33,872 bases of DNA from JAVVXB01 sp036651815 (GTDB lineage Bacteria > Bacillota > Clostridia > Christensenellales > CAG-138), in the NCBI GenBank assembly GCA_036651815.1, contig JAVVXB010000033.1, positions 1 to 33,872 of the forward strand, given 5' to 3'. Shown one piece after another: positions 1 to 8,490 of this stretch. Positions within the stretch are counted from its first letter, which is position 1. Every line of letters starts with the position of its first letter. The notes under the pieces were generated by a model that was not told the origin of the DNA, did no database searches, and worked only from the letters and a program-made list of their open reading frames with translations. A program made the position numbers and the translations under genes.

Positions 1-12
1 AAGGATTGTTGT

Positions 13-34
13 TTTACTAACATTCAGTCTGGAC
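13..34. repeat. Left copy of direct repeat flanking the IS remnant
   Basis: TTTACTAACATTCA followed by GTCTGG. The same 14 bases followed by AACTGG recur at 681-700, on the other side of the transposase remnant and in the same orientation. This is far longer than the 2-4 bp target duplication usual for IS5 elements. Confidence 0.6.
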
Positions 35-51
35 AGGTTTTTGGGGGCTTG

Positions 52-600
52 ACATTGTCAGCTAGCACAGTGGACCCTTGCATTACTATTTGTCTTAGAA
101 TTTTTTCTGCAACTACGACATCATGGACGTTTTCTGCTGTAAGCATCACACGAATGGGATTCCCTAGTTCATCTACTACCGCACGAATCTTTGTATTACG
201 CCGACAACGGCTTATTCCGATACACTCGTTTTGGCAGTGGTTTTGGGAAGCAGTGTCCCTTTTTTTGCGCTCCTGCGCTCGCTTTGTGTACCTTGATTGA
301 AGTGCTGTCGCTGCTAATTTCTTACGAATCAGTAACCTCACTTAGATCATAAAATATCTGTTCCAAAAATCCCCGATTCTGCCACTGTACAAAGCGTTTG
401 CTGATGGTCGCCCATGCACCATAGCGCTCTGGTAGATCTCGCCATGCTGCGCCGCTTCGTGCTATCCACAGTATACCATTCAGTATCTGACATGATTCTT
501 TTCTCGGTCGTCCTTTGTCGCCTGTTTGACGATCTGGAAAATATGGGCTCAGCTGTTCCCACTCGCGATCTGATCATTCATAACGTCGAATTGTTACCAT
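52..600 (-). pseudogene. IS5-family transposase, decayed
   Basis: This is a remnant of an IS5-type DDE transposase read in several frames. From an ATG at 600 the frame gives MVTIRRYE, then a TGA stop at 574-576 where a Leu would be expected, then SDREWEQLSPYFP, QTGDKGRPRKE, LNGILWIARSGAAWRDLPERYG and FVQWQNRGFLEQIFYDL. This is the conserved N-terminal (DUF4096-like) part. After a stop at 322-324 another frame contains DSTSIKVHKASAGAQKKG, which carries the first catalytic Asp, and a third frame gives RNTKIRAVVDELGNPIR, AENVHD and GSTVLAD. The C-terminal part with the remaining DDE residues is missing at about position 52. The nonsense codon, at least two frame changes and the truncation make it non-functional. 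The end upstream of the transposase start, around 640-665, reads GGGTGTGTTTCCAAAAGG on the minus strand and may be the surviving terminal repeat. The family call is firm; the exact IS name is not known. Confidence 0.85.
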
Positions 601-680
601 TGCTTTTCATTTCGTATATATATTCGACGTTTATGCCTAAATATCCTTTTGGAAACACACCCTAGTCATTTTATCATCTC

Positions 681-700
681 TTTACTAACATTCAAACTGG
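681..700. repeat. Right copy of direct repeat flanking the IS remnant
   Basis: TTTACTAACATTCA then AACTGG, matching 13-34. It lies just outside the presumed transposon end at about 665. No convincing gene is visible between 700 and 1045; apart from this repeat the stretch holds only the hairpin terminator at 854-875. Confidence 0.6.
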
Positions 701-853
701 TCCAATTATAACGGGACGAATCACATTTTCATGGGTGACGATATTTTTCATACTCGACCCGTCGCACCTCAATGGTAAGCACATGACAATCGAAAAGTTT
801 GAGAAATAGGGTTGCAAAGCTTCCGGTGGACGGTTCGGTGGCATGTCCTTAAA

Positions 854-875
854 ATCCCCGCGTAAAGGCGGGGAT
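854..875 (-). terminator. Rho-independent terminator of the URO-D operon
   Basis: ATCCCCGC and GCGGGGAT form a perfect 8-bp stem with a 6-nt loop. Read on the minus strand the hairpin is followed by TTTTA. It lies about 170 nt beyond the stop of the URO-D-like gene and is the first strong stop signal downstream of it. Confidence 0.75.
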
Positions 876-1045
876 ACAGTGTTTCGATAAGGCAGTTACT
901 GGATCTATGAAATAATGAAACCGTATGAAAACGATTATTCCGTAGGAAGAATGAAGCCAACGGACACTAGAATTGGCGGATGGATAATTGCTGCAATCAA
1001 AACTTCTGCTTTTCAGCAGCACAAGGCTTTCCGCCAGCACTCGAT

Positions 1046-2128
1046 TCAATCCTTTTCTTGTCGCCAAGCAGCTGCCGATGCGCCCGCGCTCACTCGCCCA
1101 TGCAGATTGCGCCCATTGTCAAGCGCACGATCGACCTCGCTCTGCAAAAGGCCGAAAATGATCAAACCTTTGTCGATTGTGTTGCAATAGATCTTCTCCA
1201 TATCATTCATGTCCGGTTCGGATAGATTTACACAAGACAGACCCTTGATGTTCGATACATGTTCAATGTAATGATGGCCGCGCCCACAAAAATGCACGCC
1301 GCCGCCGAACGCGCCAATAATACGTTCGTCACACGGTTTTACAAGCGCAGCATACATATCTCCAGAAATATTCATTGCCGCATCGTTTCGAATGATACAA
1401 TGGCCGCGGTGTAGGCATCCCCAATCCACGCTGTGCGTTCCATCGAATGCAGGGCAGAGGCTTTGCCAGCGGTTTAAAAAACCGATAAAGGTATCCGTTA
1501 AAAAGGTTAGCGTATCGCACACCAGATCAGGGTCATCATATATCGCATAATAAAACTTGGAACCCCACATTGATTCGCACAACGCGAGCGGTCCTTGCAG
1601 ATCCGGATTATAGTAATTCACATAACGCTTAACCTTCGGATAGTGTGCCGCCAATTCCAGGTATTGTTCTAAGACGCGAAATGTCTTGGCAGCCAGCCCA
1701 ACGGTATAGTTCGATTTCCTGTCATCCTGCAAAATGCGCTCGATAGCCACCTGCCCGTCCGTTAACGGATACGGTGCCGGCAACGTATCAATATCATATG
1801 GCGCTAGGAATAGTTCTGCACCCAGCATGGACGGTATGATACCCGTACCATAATTGCTACGAATCGACAGCAACTCGCCACTACCGTTCTCTAACTTTTC
1901 GTGCACGCTGTACAGCTCTCGATAGATCATCAGATCATCATCTTTGAGCGCATCATTGATCATGACACGTTTCCACTCAATTTCTGCTGGCCGTGGGAAG
2001 CGTGCTGTGCGGAAGGCACCCTCCGTAAGTTCAAGATCTGCGAATGCTCTCCACTCACGCTCTAAACGCGCCTCATCTACCGGATTGATTCGGTTTTCAA
2101 GGTCTTTAAAATATGGTGTTAGGTTCAT
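1046..2128 (-). CDS. Uroporphyrinogen decarboxylase (URO-D) family protein
   Basis: The 360-residue protein belongs to the URO-D/MtaA-like TIM-barrel superfamily. It is not a housekeeping HemE: it is more divergent, and its C-terminal half carries the GGGVHFCGRGHHYIEH segment, whose His-Cys pattern recalls the zinc site of the methyltransferase and catabolic members. Such proteins are common in clostridial accessory loci and most have no known reaction. The start is placed at the ATG at 2128 because GGAG lies 6 nt before it; an in-frame ATG at 2140 has no visible Shine-Dalgarno and would add four residues. It is the last gene of a minus-strand run after the AEC and MATE transporters, 122 nt behind the AEC gene, and is followed by a good terminator. 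Substrate and partners cannot be read. Family call is fairly secure; function is open. Confidence 0.8.
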   Translation of the reverse strand: MNLTPYFKDLENRINPVDEARLEREWRAFADLELTEGAFRTARFPRPAEIEWKRVMINDALKDDDLMIYRELYSVHEKLENGSGELLSIRSNYGTGIIPSMLGAELFLAPYDIDTLPAPYPLTDGQVAIERILQDDRKSNYTVGLAAKTFRVLEQYLELAAHYPKVKRYVNYYNPDLQGPLALCESMWGSKFYYAIYDDPDLVCDTLTFLTDTFIGFLNRWQSLCPAFDGTHSVDWGCLHRGHCIIRNDAAMNISGDMYAALVKPCDERIIGAFGGGVHFCGRGHHYIEHVSNIKGLSCVNLSEPDMNDMEKIYCNTIDKGLIIFGLLQSEVDRALDNGRNLHGRVSAGASAAAWRQEKD

Positions 2129-2250
2129 GGTAATCTCCATTCTGCCGTTTTGTATCAGCTGGTACGTATCATAAAGGATTGTCGCAGTGGTTCAATGGTC
2201 TTTGCATAGTACGCGGCATGCGTTTCGTGTTTTACACAATTGAGTGCTCT

Positions 2251-3219
2251 TTATCCAAGCAACGTAGCCAGCCAGTTCTGCAATTCAAACATGAGCGGGA
2301 GCGTAAGCAGGCCCACCAGAAGGCTGACACAGGTGCATTCGGCACCCAGCGTTCCGTCACGCCCGTAAGTTTCTGAAAATATAACCGGATTCATGCCAAG
2401 CGGCATTGCCGTGAACGCGCCAACAATCAGTAGCAACGTGCTGTTCAAGCCAGTCAAACGGCTGATCCAAAATGTGGCCAGCGTGAAAAGTGCCGGCAGG
2501 AGTAACAGGCGCGTGGTGGAGATGGCGAGTACGTGCTTTTCGTAAAACGCCTGTTTTAACGAAACGCGGCTGATTGCAAGACCTGTGATAATCATGGCGC
2601 AAGGCGATACGCAATTCGAAGCCATCTGGCAAACATTCTTAAGCAGCGATGGCATCGGAATGCCGAGAGCGCCCCAAATCAGTCCCAGCAGAATGGCGAT
2701 CATCATTGGGTTGAACACCCGTTTTAATAATTCTCGTATGCCCTGTTTATTCCCCCTTGGCATCCACTGCGGTAAAATGTATACATAGGCTAGGATGGTA
2801 AACGGCAGGCCAAACATCATGAACTTCGATAGCATTTCCTGGCCATAGGATGCCAAGACGAGCGGATATCCCAGATAACCAAAGTTGGAAAAAATCATGG
2901 AATAGCTTGCTGTTAGCTTCTCAGTCTCATTGCCCGGAAAATATCGCAGTGTAAGCGCGCCAATCACAAGTGAAATGAGCATTAAAACCATGCTGCCTGT
3001 CAAAATCAGCAGATAGCTACTGAGCTTTGTCAACGTAAATTGCTGCGCAAACCCGAGAAACGACATGGCCGGCATAAATATATACAGCAAGAGTTGGGCA
3101 AGCGAAGTCCCTGTGTTCTCCGGTAAAATTTTGCATCTGCCCAACAGCAATCCCATGCCAAAGAAGATCAAGAGCGCAGCAAACTGTTCAACCGTTAGGA
3201 TAAAGACATCCAAAATCAT
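2251..3219 (-). CDS. AEC-family transporter (auxin efflux carrier/malate permease type)
   Basis: A 322-residue, very hydrophobic protein with about ten predicted membrane segments and a length typical of the AEC (PF03547) family. Recognisable features are the N-terminal FFGMGLLLGRCKILPENTGTS block, the FSNFGYLGYPL block in the first half, and a C-terminal bundle with MPLGMNPVIFSETYG and ECTCVSLLVGLLTLPL. Members move organic anions such as malate, or are uncharacterised exporters; the direction and substrate here are unknown. The start ATG at 3219 has an AAGGAAGTG Shine-Dalgarno. It lies 40 nt behind the MATE gene and ahead of the URO-D-like gene, so the three are probably co-transcribed. The pairing with a URO-D enzyme suggests transport of a small carboxylate handled by that enzyme, which is only inference. 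Confidence 0.85.
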   Translation of the reverse strand: MILDVFILTVEQFAALLIFFGMGLLLGRCKILPENTGTSLAQLLLYIFMPAMSFLGFAQQFTLTKLSSYLLILTGSMVLMLISLVIGALTLRYFPGNETEKLTASYSMIFSNFGYLGYPLVLASYGQEMLSKFMMFGLPFTILAYVYILPQWMPRGNKQGIRELLKRVFNPMMIAILLGLIWGALGIPMPSLLKNVCQMASNCVSPCAMIITGLAISRVSLKQAFYEKHVLAISTTRLLLLPALFTLATFWISRLTGLNSTLLLIVGAFTAMPLGMNPVIFSETYGRDGTLGAECTCVSLLVGLLTLPLMFELQNWLATLLG

Positions 3220-3259
3220 GTGTTCACTTCCTTGTTGATTGCAAGCCGAGCATCTACCC

Positions 3260-4636
3260 TTACGAAACGATGTTGCGCATCCAGGTGCCCTTTTTAATCC
3301 AGATGGCAGCCAATATTGACTTGCTCAGCTCCGCCGCTAAACTGACGGCGAACAACGCCACCGCCGATAAATCTGTATAAGTCGCAAGCAAATAGGTTAC
3401 CGGCAAACAAATCAACGTCACATATCCGCCGTCAAACATCAACGTTAGCATTGTCCTCCCGCCCGAGCGCAACGTATAGTATGCAAGGTGCGTGAACCCG
3501 CGGATCGGCAGCAGCAAGGCAATCACACGGATCATCTCGCCAGACATCTGCTGAACCGCCTTGGTCGTGTTGAACAGCTTTGGAAACCAAATCGAAACCG
3601 GCAGCAGAATCAACGCAAATACCGTACACCCCGCAACGGCAAGCGCGATCATTCGTGTGTTGGTCTCCCGTGCTTCATCAAACTTGCTTGCGCCTAGCAA
3701 ACTACCTACCACAATACCGAGTGACGCGCCAAGCGCATATAGGATGACATTAAATAGTTGTATAACATTGGTTGTAATGTTCGAAGCTGCAATGGCATCA
3801 AGGCCTCGCATCGAAAGGCAACGGATGATCGCTGCATTGCTTACGGCATAGACCGTTTCATTGATGAGCAGCGGCGCAGTGCTGGCCGTCATGCTTCTCA
3901 GCAGTCCTTGTGGCATCCGTAGCCGTTGCCAGGAACGACGGATAAGCCGCTTGTCGCATGAATATGCCCAAATGACAACAATCAACATCTCCGCAAATCT
4001 CGAAATAACGGTTGCGATGGCTGCGCCGCGCACCCCCAGAAACGGAAACCCACATTTACCAAAAATAAGCAAATAGTTTAGCACGAGGTTTAGTAACACT
4101 GCGACAACGCTGCCAACCATGGCTGGTAGCGTGCGTCCCGTCTCTCGCAGCGTCGTACCATACACCTGTCCGACCGCATAAGGTAACAAGCCGATCAGCA
4201 TGATGTGCATGTAGCTCCATGCACTCTCTCTGGCAAGCTCAGCGCTACCGGGATTGTCTGCATAGTGGATGTAGCTGTTGATGAGTTCACGACCAAAGAG
4301 CAAGAAGATCCCCAAGGCAAGCGCCGTGAAAGCACCTGCAACAATACGTTTGGAACGCAATGTGTGGCAAAGGCCATCCTCATCCTGAATGCCAAAAAAC
4401 TGTGCAGTAAAAATGCCAATCCCCGCCAGTGCGCCAATCATGCCCACGTTGTAAACAAACAGGAGTTGATTGGCAATCGCAATACCAGACATTTGTTCAG
4501 TGCCAAGCTGGCCAACCATTACGTTGTCCAAAAGGCTTACAAGATTTGTTACCCCTCCTTGAATCACAATGGGCGTGGCTAGGGCAAAAATATGTTTGTA
4601 AAACTGGCGGCTTCCGATAAGTATACTTTTCTTCAT
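3260..4636 (-). CDS. MATE-family efflux transporter
   Basis: The 458-residue integral membrane protein has the usual 12-helix MATE layout (PF01554, two repeats) and length. The N-terminal half starts with FALATPIVIQGGVTNLVSLLDNVMVGQLGTEQMSGIAIANQ, close to the classic MATE signature of a helix-1 Pro followed by a D-x-x-MVG-x-LG loop. The second repeat begins near MTASTAPLLINETVYAVSNAAI. MATE pumps exchange Na+ or H+ for cationic drugs or metabolites; the substrate is not predictable here. The ribosome binding site before the ATG at 4636 is weak, as the nearest GGAG is about 20 nt away. It is the first gene of the run that continues through the AEC transporter and URO-D protein. It is a complete gene with no sign of decay. 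Confidence 0.9.
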   Translation of the reverse strand: MKKSILIGSRQFYKHIFALATPIVIQGGVTNLVSLLDNVMVGQLGTEQMSGIAIANQLLFVYNVGMIGALAGIGIFTAQFFGIQDEDGLCHTLRSKRIVAGAFTALALGIFLLFGRELINSYIHYADNPGSAELARESAWSYMHIMLIGLLPYAVGQVYGTTLRETGRTLPAMVGSVVAVLLNLVLNYLLIFGKCGFPFLGVRGAAIATVISRFAEMLIVVIWAYSCDKRLIRRSWQRLRMPQGLLRSMTASTAPLLINETVYAVSNAAIIRCLSMRGLDAIAASNITTNVIQLFNVILYALGASLGIVVGSLLGASKFDEARETNTRMIALAVAGCTVFALILLPVSIWFPKLFNTTKAVQQMSGEMIRVIALLLPIRGFTHLAYYTLRSGGRTMLTLMFDGGYVTLICLPVTYLLATYTDLSAVALFAVSLAAELSKSILAAIWIKKGTWMRNIVS

Positions 4637-4680
4637 TTTGTACTCTGCGAAGAAACACTCCGCTATATCTTACGTGTGAA

Positions 4681-4705
4681 GGCGCCGCATTTTAAGTGCA
4701 GCGCC
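4681..4705 (-). terminator. Possible hairpin after the decayed remnant
   Basis: On the minus strand GGCGC-T-GCA and TGC-G-GCGCC can pair around CTTAAAA, followed by TTCACAC. It has no proper U-run, so it is a weak terminator or only a structured leader before the MATE gene. Confidence 0.35.
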
Positions 4706-4724
4706 ACTCTGTCAAATCCGTTTT

Positions 4725-5215
4725 TTATGGTTGATACGTTCGCCCCATGATTTCGCGGTAATATCCACCGCGTAGATCGGCAATCTCATCTTTGACGCAC
4801 GCGCCATTCGGATGATAGTTGATTGAGCGCCGTTACCTATAATACTTCGCAAGGACTCGTTCGAAAGCGGCTTTACCCCGCTTCTTTTACCGGCCGGATG
4901 ACCCAGCCCATGTTCGCATCTGAATGTTGTGCGGTATCCTTCGCGCCAAGTATCTCATAACGCATGCGAGTCATTTCTTCCATAAACACTGGATTATTGA
5001 GGAATCACTCACATCCAAAGGGCATCACTTTGTTAAACATGCCGTTGAAGTAAGTTCATGCCGCTTCTCCGCGAACAAGGATCGGGATCCGGATAAACGA
5101 TTGTCTCATGCACGCTTACTCACAACCGTTCCCCCCCAAGCATGGTGCAACTAGGTGTGTAAGCACAGTAAAGATTGTGGGGGTTCTGCATGAAGGTGTG
5201 CATCCATTCCCGCGC
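4725..5215 (-). pseudogene. Decayed coding remnant, family not recognised
   Basis: The 620-base gap between the MalG-type permease and the MATE gene holds minus-strand coding fragments broken by stops and frame changes. In order of transcription they are FMQNPHNLYCAYTPSCTML near 5130-5195, NPVFMEEMTRMRYEILGAKD with HSDANMGWVIRPVKEAG near 4880-5000, and YHPNGACVKDEIADLRGGYY-REIMGRTYQP ending at a TAA at 4725. The last piece looks like an authentic C-terminus. The parts read as one ancestral protein of at least 150-180 residues lying directly downstream of the permeases, where a sugar locus often has a hydrolase or further enzyme. I could not assign a family. That it is coding decay rather than chance is a judgement from residue composition. 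Confidence 0.45.
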
Positions 5216-5259
5216 CGCTCATTTCGATTCTGATCTTTACAAGCCGTTTGCCTTTTCGT

Positions 5260-6090
5260 TTAACCTTTCATTCCGGTCGTTGCAAAGCTATCCAGAATCT
5301 GTCTGCGCAAGATAATGTATACAATCAGGATTGGTAAAATGGAAATTAATGATCCTGCTGTAATGAGCGGAATATTCATCGTATAAGCACTCTGGAACTG
5401 GGAAAGTCCAAGCTCCATTGTGAACAATGCATCGCTGTTTACGACGATCAACGGCCAGACGTAAGCATTCCAGGCCTCCAAGAAAGCAAAGATGCCAAGC
5501 GCTGCAAGAGAAGACCCCAGCATCGGAATCACGATCTGGAAAAAGATACGGAATTCCGAAGCGCCATCAGCCCGTGCTGCTTCAATGATCTCATCCGGTA
5601 CCAGTGCGGATATGTTTTGCCGCATGAAGAAGATACCAAAGCTCATCACCAAGTATGGCGCGATGAGGCCAGGCATCGTGTTTGTCATGTTGAGTTCACG
5701 CAACTGCATAAATACGGGAATCATATAGACCTCAAAGGGTACGATTGCCGTTGCAAGGATCACGCCAAAGAGCGCAGCCTTTCCAAAAAAGCGATATTTG
5801 GAGAAGATATAGCCGGCTATCGTTGACGTGTATAGGATCGCCAATGTCGAAACGATGGACATAATACAACTGTTGAGGAAGTATTTTGCAAACGGCGCGG
5901 TACGGAACACGTCCGCAAAGTTTTCAAAGCGCCACGTCTTTGGCAGGATCGTTGGTGGCCATTGGTTCAACTCTGCGGTCGTCTTGAATGCCGTCAGAAA
6001 CATCCATATGAATGGAATAACCATAATAAGTGCGCCCAGAGTGAGCAGAATGTACCGGGTAACACGTACAGAGATTCGATCGTTTGTCAT
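5260..6090 (-). CDS. Carbohydrate ABC transporter permease, MalG type
   Basis: The 276-residue membrane protein is the inner subunit of a CUT1-family sugar importer (BPD_transp_1). It has six predicted membrane segments, the first being YILLTLGALIMVIPFIWMFL with the typical LTAFKTTAEL that follows. The cytoplasmic EAA loop, which docks the ATPase, is EAARADGASEFRIFFQIVIP in the second half. The C-terminus RRQILDSFATTGMKG is the canonical MalG-like ending (..GLTAGAVKG in relatives). Its ATG at 6090 overlaps the stop of the MalF-type gene as TAATG, so the two are translationally coupled. No ATP-binding subunit is encoded in the window; in Firmicutes such CUT1 systems often share one MsmX-like ATPase encoded elsewhere. 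The gene is intact and the call secure; the sugar is unknown. Confidence 0.93.
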   Translation of the reverse strand: MTNDRISVRVTRYILLTLGALIMVIPFIWMFLTAFKTTAELNQWPPTILPKTWRFENFADVFRTAPFAKYFLNSCIMSIVSTLAILYTSTIAGYIFSKYRFFGKAALFGVILATAIVPFEVYMIPVFMQLRELNMTNTMPGLIAPYLVMSFGIFFMRQNISALVPDEIIEAARADGASEFRIFFQIVIPMLGSSLAALGIFAFLEAWNAYVWPLIVVNSDALFTMELGLSQFQSAYTMNIPLITAGSLISILPILIVYIILRRQILDSFATTGMKG

Positions 6091-7064
6091 TACTTCTTCC
6101 CACCCTTCACATTGACTTTGAACGGCTTGTGTTTTCTCTCTTTCATCAGTCCCATTTGTGAAACCGTCAAAATGAGCACTACAAGGAAGAGAACCACAGC
6201 TTCAGCAGATGCATAGCCCATCTTGAAGAATCGGAATGCATTTTCGATCATATCATATACGAGCACGCGCACGAGATAGCCCGGCGCCCCCTGTACGTCC
6301 GAGGCAAGAATGCTAACAAGGCTGAAAACGTTATAGCCTTTTATCAGTGTGGTGACAGATACGTAAATCGTGATCGGTTTCAGTTGCGGTAGCGAAATAT
6401 AGCGGAAGCACTGTCCGCTGTTTGCGCCATCAATTGCAGCTGCTTCATAGTAGGACTTTGGAATGCCGCGCAGGCCAACCAGATAGATGAGCACATTATA
6501 GCCAACGTTCTTCCAAATCATAATAACAATTACTACGATAATCGCCAAGTCCGGCGAGGTCAACCAAGCAAGTTTATCTATGCCAAACAGCGAGAGGCAC
6601 CAGTTGAGCAAACCATAATTCGTGTTCAAGATCCATTTCCAGATTATCGTGATCGGCACCATTGGCATAATGACTGGTAGAAAATACAGGGCTTCATACC
6701 ATGCGCCAAATTTTATCTTACTGTTGAGCGCATTAGCAATCCACAACGACAATGGCATTATGACGATAAACATCGCAAACGCAATAATTGTCGTATTGCG
6801 CATCGAAATCAGAAACTGTTCATTCTTGAACATGTTTATATAGTTTGTAAGTCCAATAAAAATATTGTTGTTTGTCACATAGTTCCAGTTGAAAAAGCTC
6901 ATATAGATCGATTTACCGATCGGTATGATGCGTAGATATGCATAAATTAGCAGAACGGGCAGCAGACCAAGCAGAATGAACCACCCATCCGTGCCCATTT
7001 TCTTTTTCAATCTGTTGAAATGCTTCCATGTATTTGCGTCAGTCTGTTTCTTATTCTTTTTCAT
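6090..7064 (-). CDS. Sugar ABC transporter permease, MalF type
   Basis: The 324-residue membrane protein is the partner permease of a CUT1 sugar importer. A short basic N-terminus (MKKNKKQTDAN...KKK) precedes WFILLGLLPVLLIYAYLRIIPIG and SIYMSFFNWN, the usual start of such subunits. The EAA loop is YYEAAAIDGANSGQCFRYIS-LPQL in the C-terminal half. I place the start at the ATG at 7064, with a modest GAGAG Shine-Dalgarno; the frame is open back to a TTG at 7163 that overlaps the aminotransferase stop, but that would add 33 atypical residues. The order aminotransferase, MalF, MalG is tight. The nearest solute-binding protein is about 10 kb away at 17.3-18.6 kb, on the same strand and beyond the accessory block. 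Confidence 0.93.
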   Translation of the reverse strand: MKKNKKQTDANTWKHFNRLKKKMGTDGWFILLGLLPVLLIYAYLRIIPIGKSIYMSFFNWNYVTNNNIFIGLTNYINMFKNEQFLISMRNTTIIAFAMFIVIMPLSLWIANALNSKIKFGAWYEALYFLPVIMPMVPITIIWKWILNTNYGLLNWCLSLFGIDKLAWLTSPDLAIIVVIVIMIWKNVGYNVLIYLVGLRGIPKSYYEAAAIDGANSGQCFRYISLPQLKPITIYVSVTTLIKGYNVFSLVSILASDVQGAPGYLVRVLVYDMIENAFRFFKMGYASAEAVVLFLVVLILTVSQMGLMKERKHKPFKVNVKGGKK

Positions 7065-7159
7065 AGACTCACTCTCTTGCTCTGATATGCGCGCGTCTAT
7101 ACGCCAGGATGTTGGTGTATAGGCGCGCTTTAAATGCAAATGATCTCTTTTATACCGAA

Positions 7160-8422
7160 TCAAAAAATTGCTTCAATCACCTTGTCAAGCGCCGCAATAA
7201 TATCATTGATCTCTTGCTCCTTGTAGAGCGGACCTATTCCTATCGCAACGAAGCGCGAAACAAAATCGTCCGTATTGGGGCAGATTTTCTCCGCATCATA
7301 CACGATATTCTCTCCATCGAACCCCGCGCCGAACGGCGGCATATTGCGATTGGCCATTGCCTTGGTTTTGATCGGATAGTCCGACACGAGATTGCAGCAG
7401 AACGACGTTGGTCCGCAGGGGATTCCCTCCGCGTTCATTGCAGCCGAGAATTGATCCGCTATCTCTTTTGTCGGCATCAGCATGATGAACGCCAGCCCGC
7501 AATCTCCCTCCTCATAGCGAATGGAGAAGTTGGCATTGCCTGCCAGATGTTCGCATATGCGTTTGTGTGCGCTGCGGCAAGTATCGAGAATGTAGTCAAG
7601 ACGGCGAAGCTGTGCGCACAGAAACGCACCCTGCAGTTCGCTCATGCGAAGTTGGAGCCCCGCAAAACTATCTGCGCGTGCCGCCAGCGCCTTGTTTTCA
7701 AGCTTGGCCTCGAAGAACGGACGGACAAATCCAAGGTCGTGATAGCGGATTGCACGGACATAGTATTCCTCATTGTTGGTAAACAGCATTCCGCCCTCGC
7801 CGCTGGTAATCATCTTATGCGTCTGGAAACTGGTGATGGCGATATCCCCAAAGCTTCCGTTTAATCGTCCATGATAGCAACCGCCCAGTGCTTGCGCGCA
7901 GTCCTCAATAATAATCAGGTTGTTTGCACGTGCAATGCGGACAATTTCATCCATTTTTGCCGATGCCCCTTGGTAATGCACGGGAATTACGGCTTTTGTT
8001 TTCGGCGTAATCTTTCGCTCAAAATCGGCAGGATCCATGTTCAAATCGTTACCGATATCCGCAAAGATCGGTGTAATACCCATCGTAACAAGCACGCAAT
8101 AATCCGTGTACCATGCAAAGCTGGGAATGATTACTTCATCGCCCACACCAAGACCTGCCGCTGCCATTGCACACAACAGTGCGGCCGATCCGCTGGAAAC
8201 TGCCAATGCATATTTGCATCCAAACCGCTTTTCAAACATCTCCTCGAGCGTCTTAACTTTGGTTGGATTACCAACGCCATAATGTCGGAATGGGCTCTTT
8301 TCACGTACAACATCCGCCAACTCACTGAGCTCTTCTTGGCCGATGAGGGATGCGCCGAGCATGTTTGTGGGGAACGGGGCTGTTCGAACAGGCTTTCCGC
8401 CGTTAATTGCAAGTGTTTCCAT
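7160..8422 (-). CDS. DegT/DnrJ/EryC1/StrS (AHBA) family PLP aminotransferase
   Basis: The 420-residue protein is a fold-type I, PLP-dependent sugar aminotransferase of the DegT/StrS family. Visible marks are AVSSGSAALLCAM near residues 74-86 for phosphate contact, IIIEDCAQALGG with Asp174 for the pyridine nitrogen, and SFQTHKMITSGEGGM with Lys203 as the Schiff-base lysine. The C-terminal YEEGDCGLAFIMLMP and PFGAGF parts resemble the members acting on keto-sugars and scyllo-inosose. Such enzymes move an amino group between glutamate or glutamine and a keto-sugar. The neighbour Gfo/Idh dehydrogenase lies 68 nt upstream, and the two could interconvert an alcohol and an amine in either direction. 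Placed in an importer operon, it may act in breakdown of an amino sugar rather than in antibiotic or surface-sugar synthesis. The ATG at 8422 follows GAGGATAAAAA. The family is certain; the substrate is inferred only broadly. Confidence 0.92.
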   Translation of the reverse strand: METLAINGGKPVRTAPFPTNMLGASLIGQEELSELADVVREKSPFRHYGVGNPTKVKTLEEMFEKRFGCKYALAVSSGSAALLCAMAAAGLGVGDEVIIPSFAWYTDYCVLVTMGITPIFADIGNDLNMDPADFERKITPKTKAVIPVHYQGASAKMDEIVRIARANNLIIIEDCAQALGGCYHGRLNGSFGDIAITSFQTHKMITSGEGGMLFTNNEEYYVRAIRYHDLGFVRPFFEAKLENKALAARADSFAGLQLRMSELQGAFLCAQLRRLDYILDTCRSAHKRICEHLAGNANFSIRYEEGDCGLAFIMLMPTKEIADQFSAAMNAEGIPCGPTSFCCNLVSDYPIKTKAMANRNMPPFGAGFDGENIVYDAEKICPNTDDFVSRFVAIGIGPLYKEQEINDIIAALDKVIEAIF

Positions 8423-8490
8423 TTTTTTATCCTCTTATCGTACTTTTTTATGGGTTGCACGCACAGAATTTAAAATACGTATGCATGTCA

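Noticed and set aside
1046..2128. Haem biosynthesis HemE
   Set aside because: The protein lacks the typical HemE N-terminal PVW-MRQAGR-type block, and no other haem gene is nearby.
7109..8473. Long plus-strand open frames opposite the aminotransferase
   Set aside because: They are antisense shadows of a clear PLP enzyme; they lack ribosome binding sites and family motifs.
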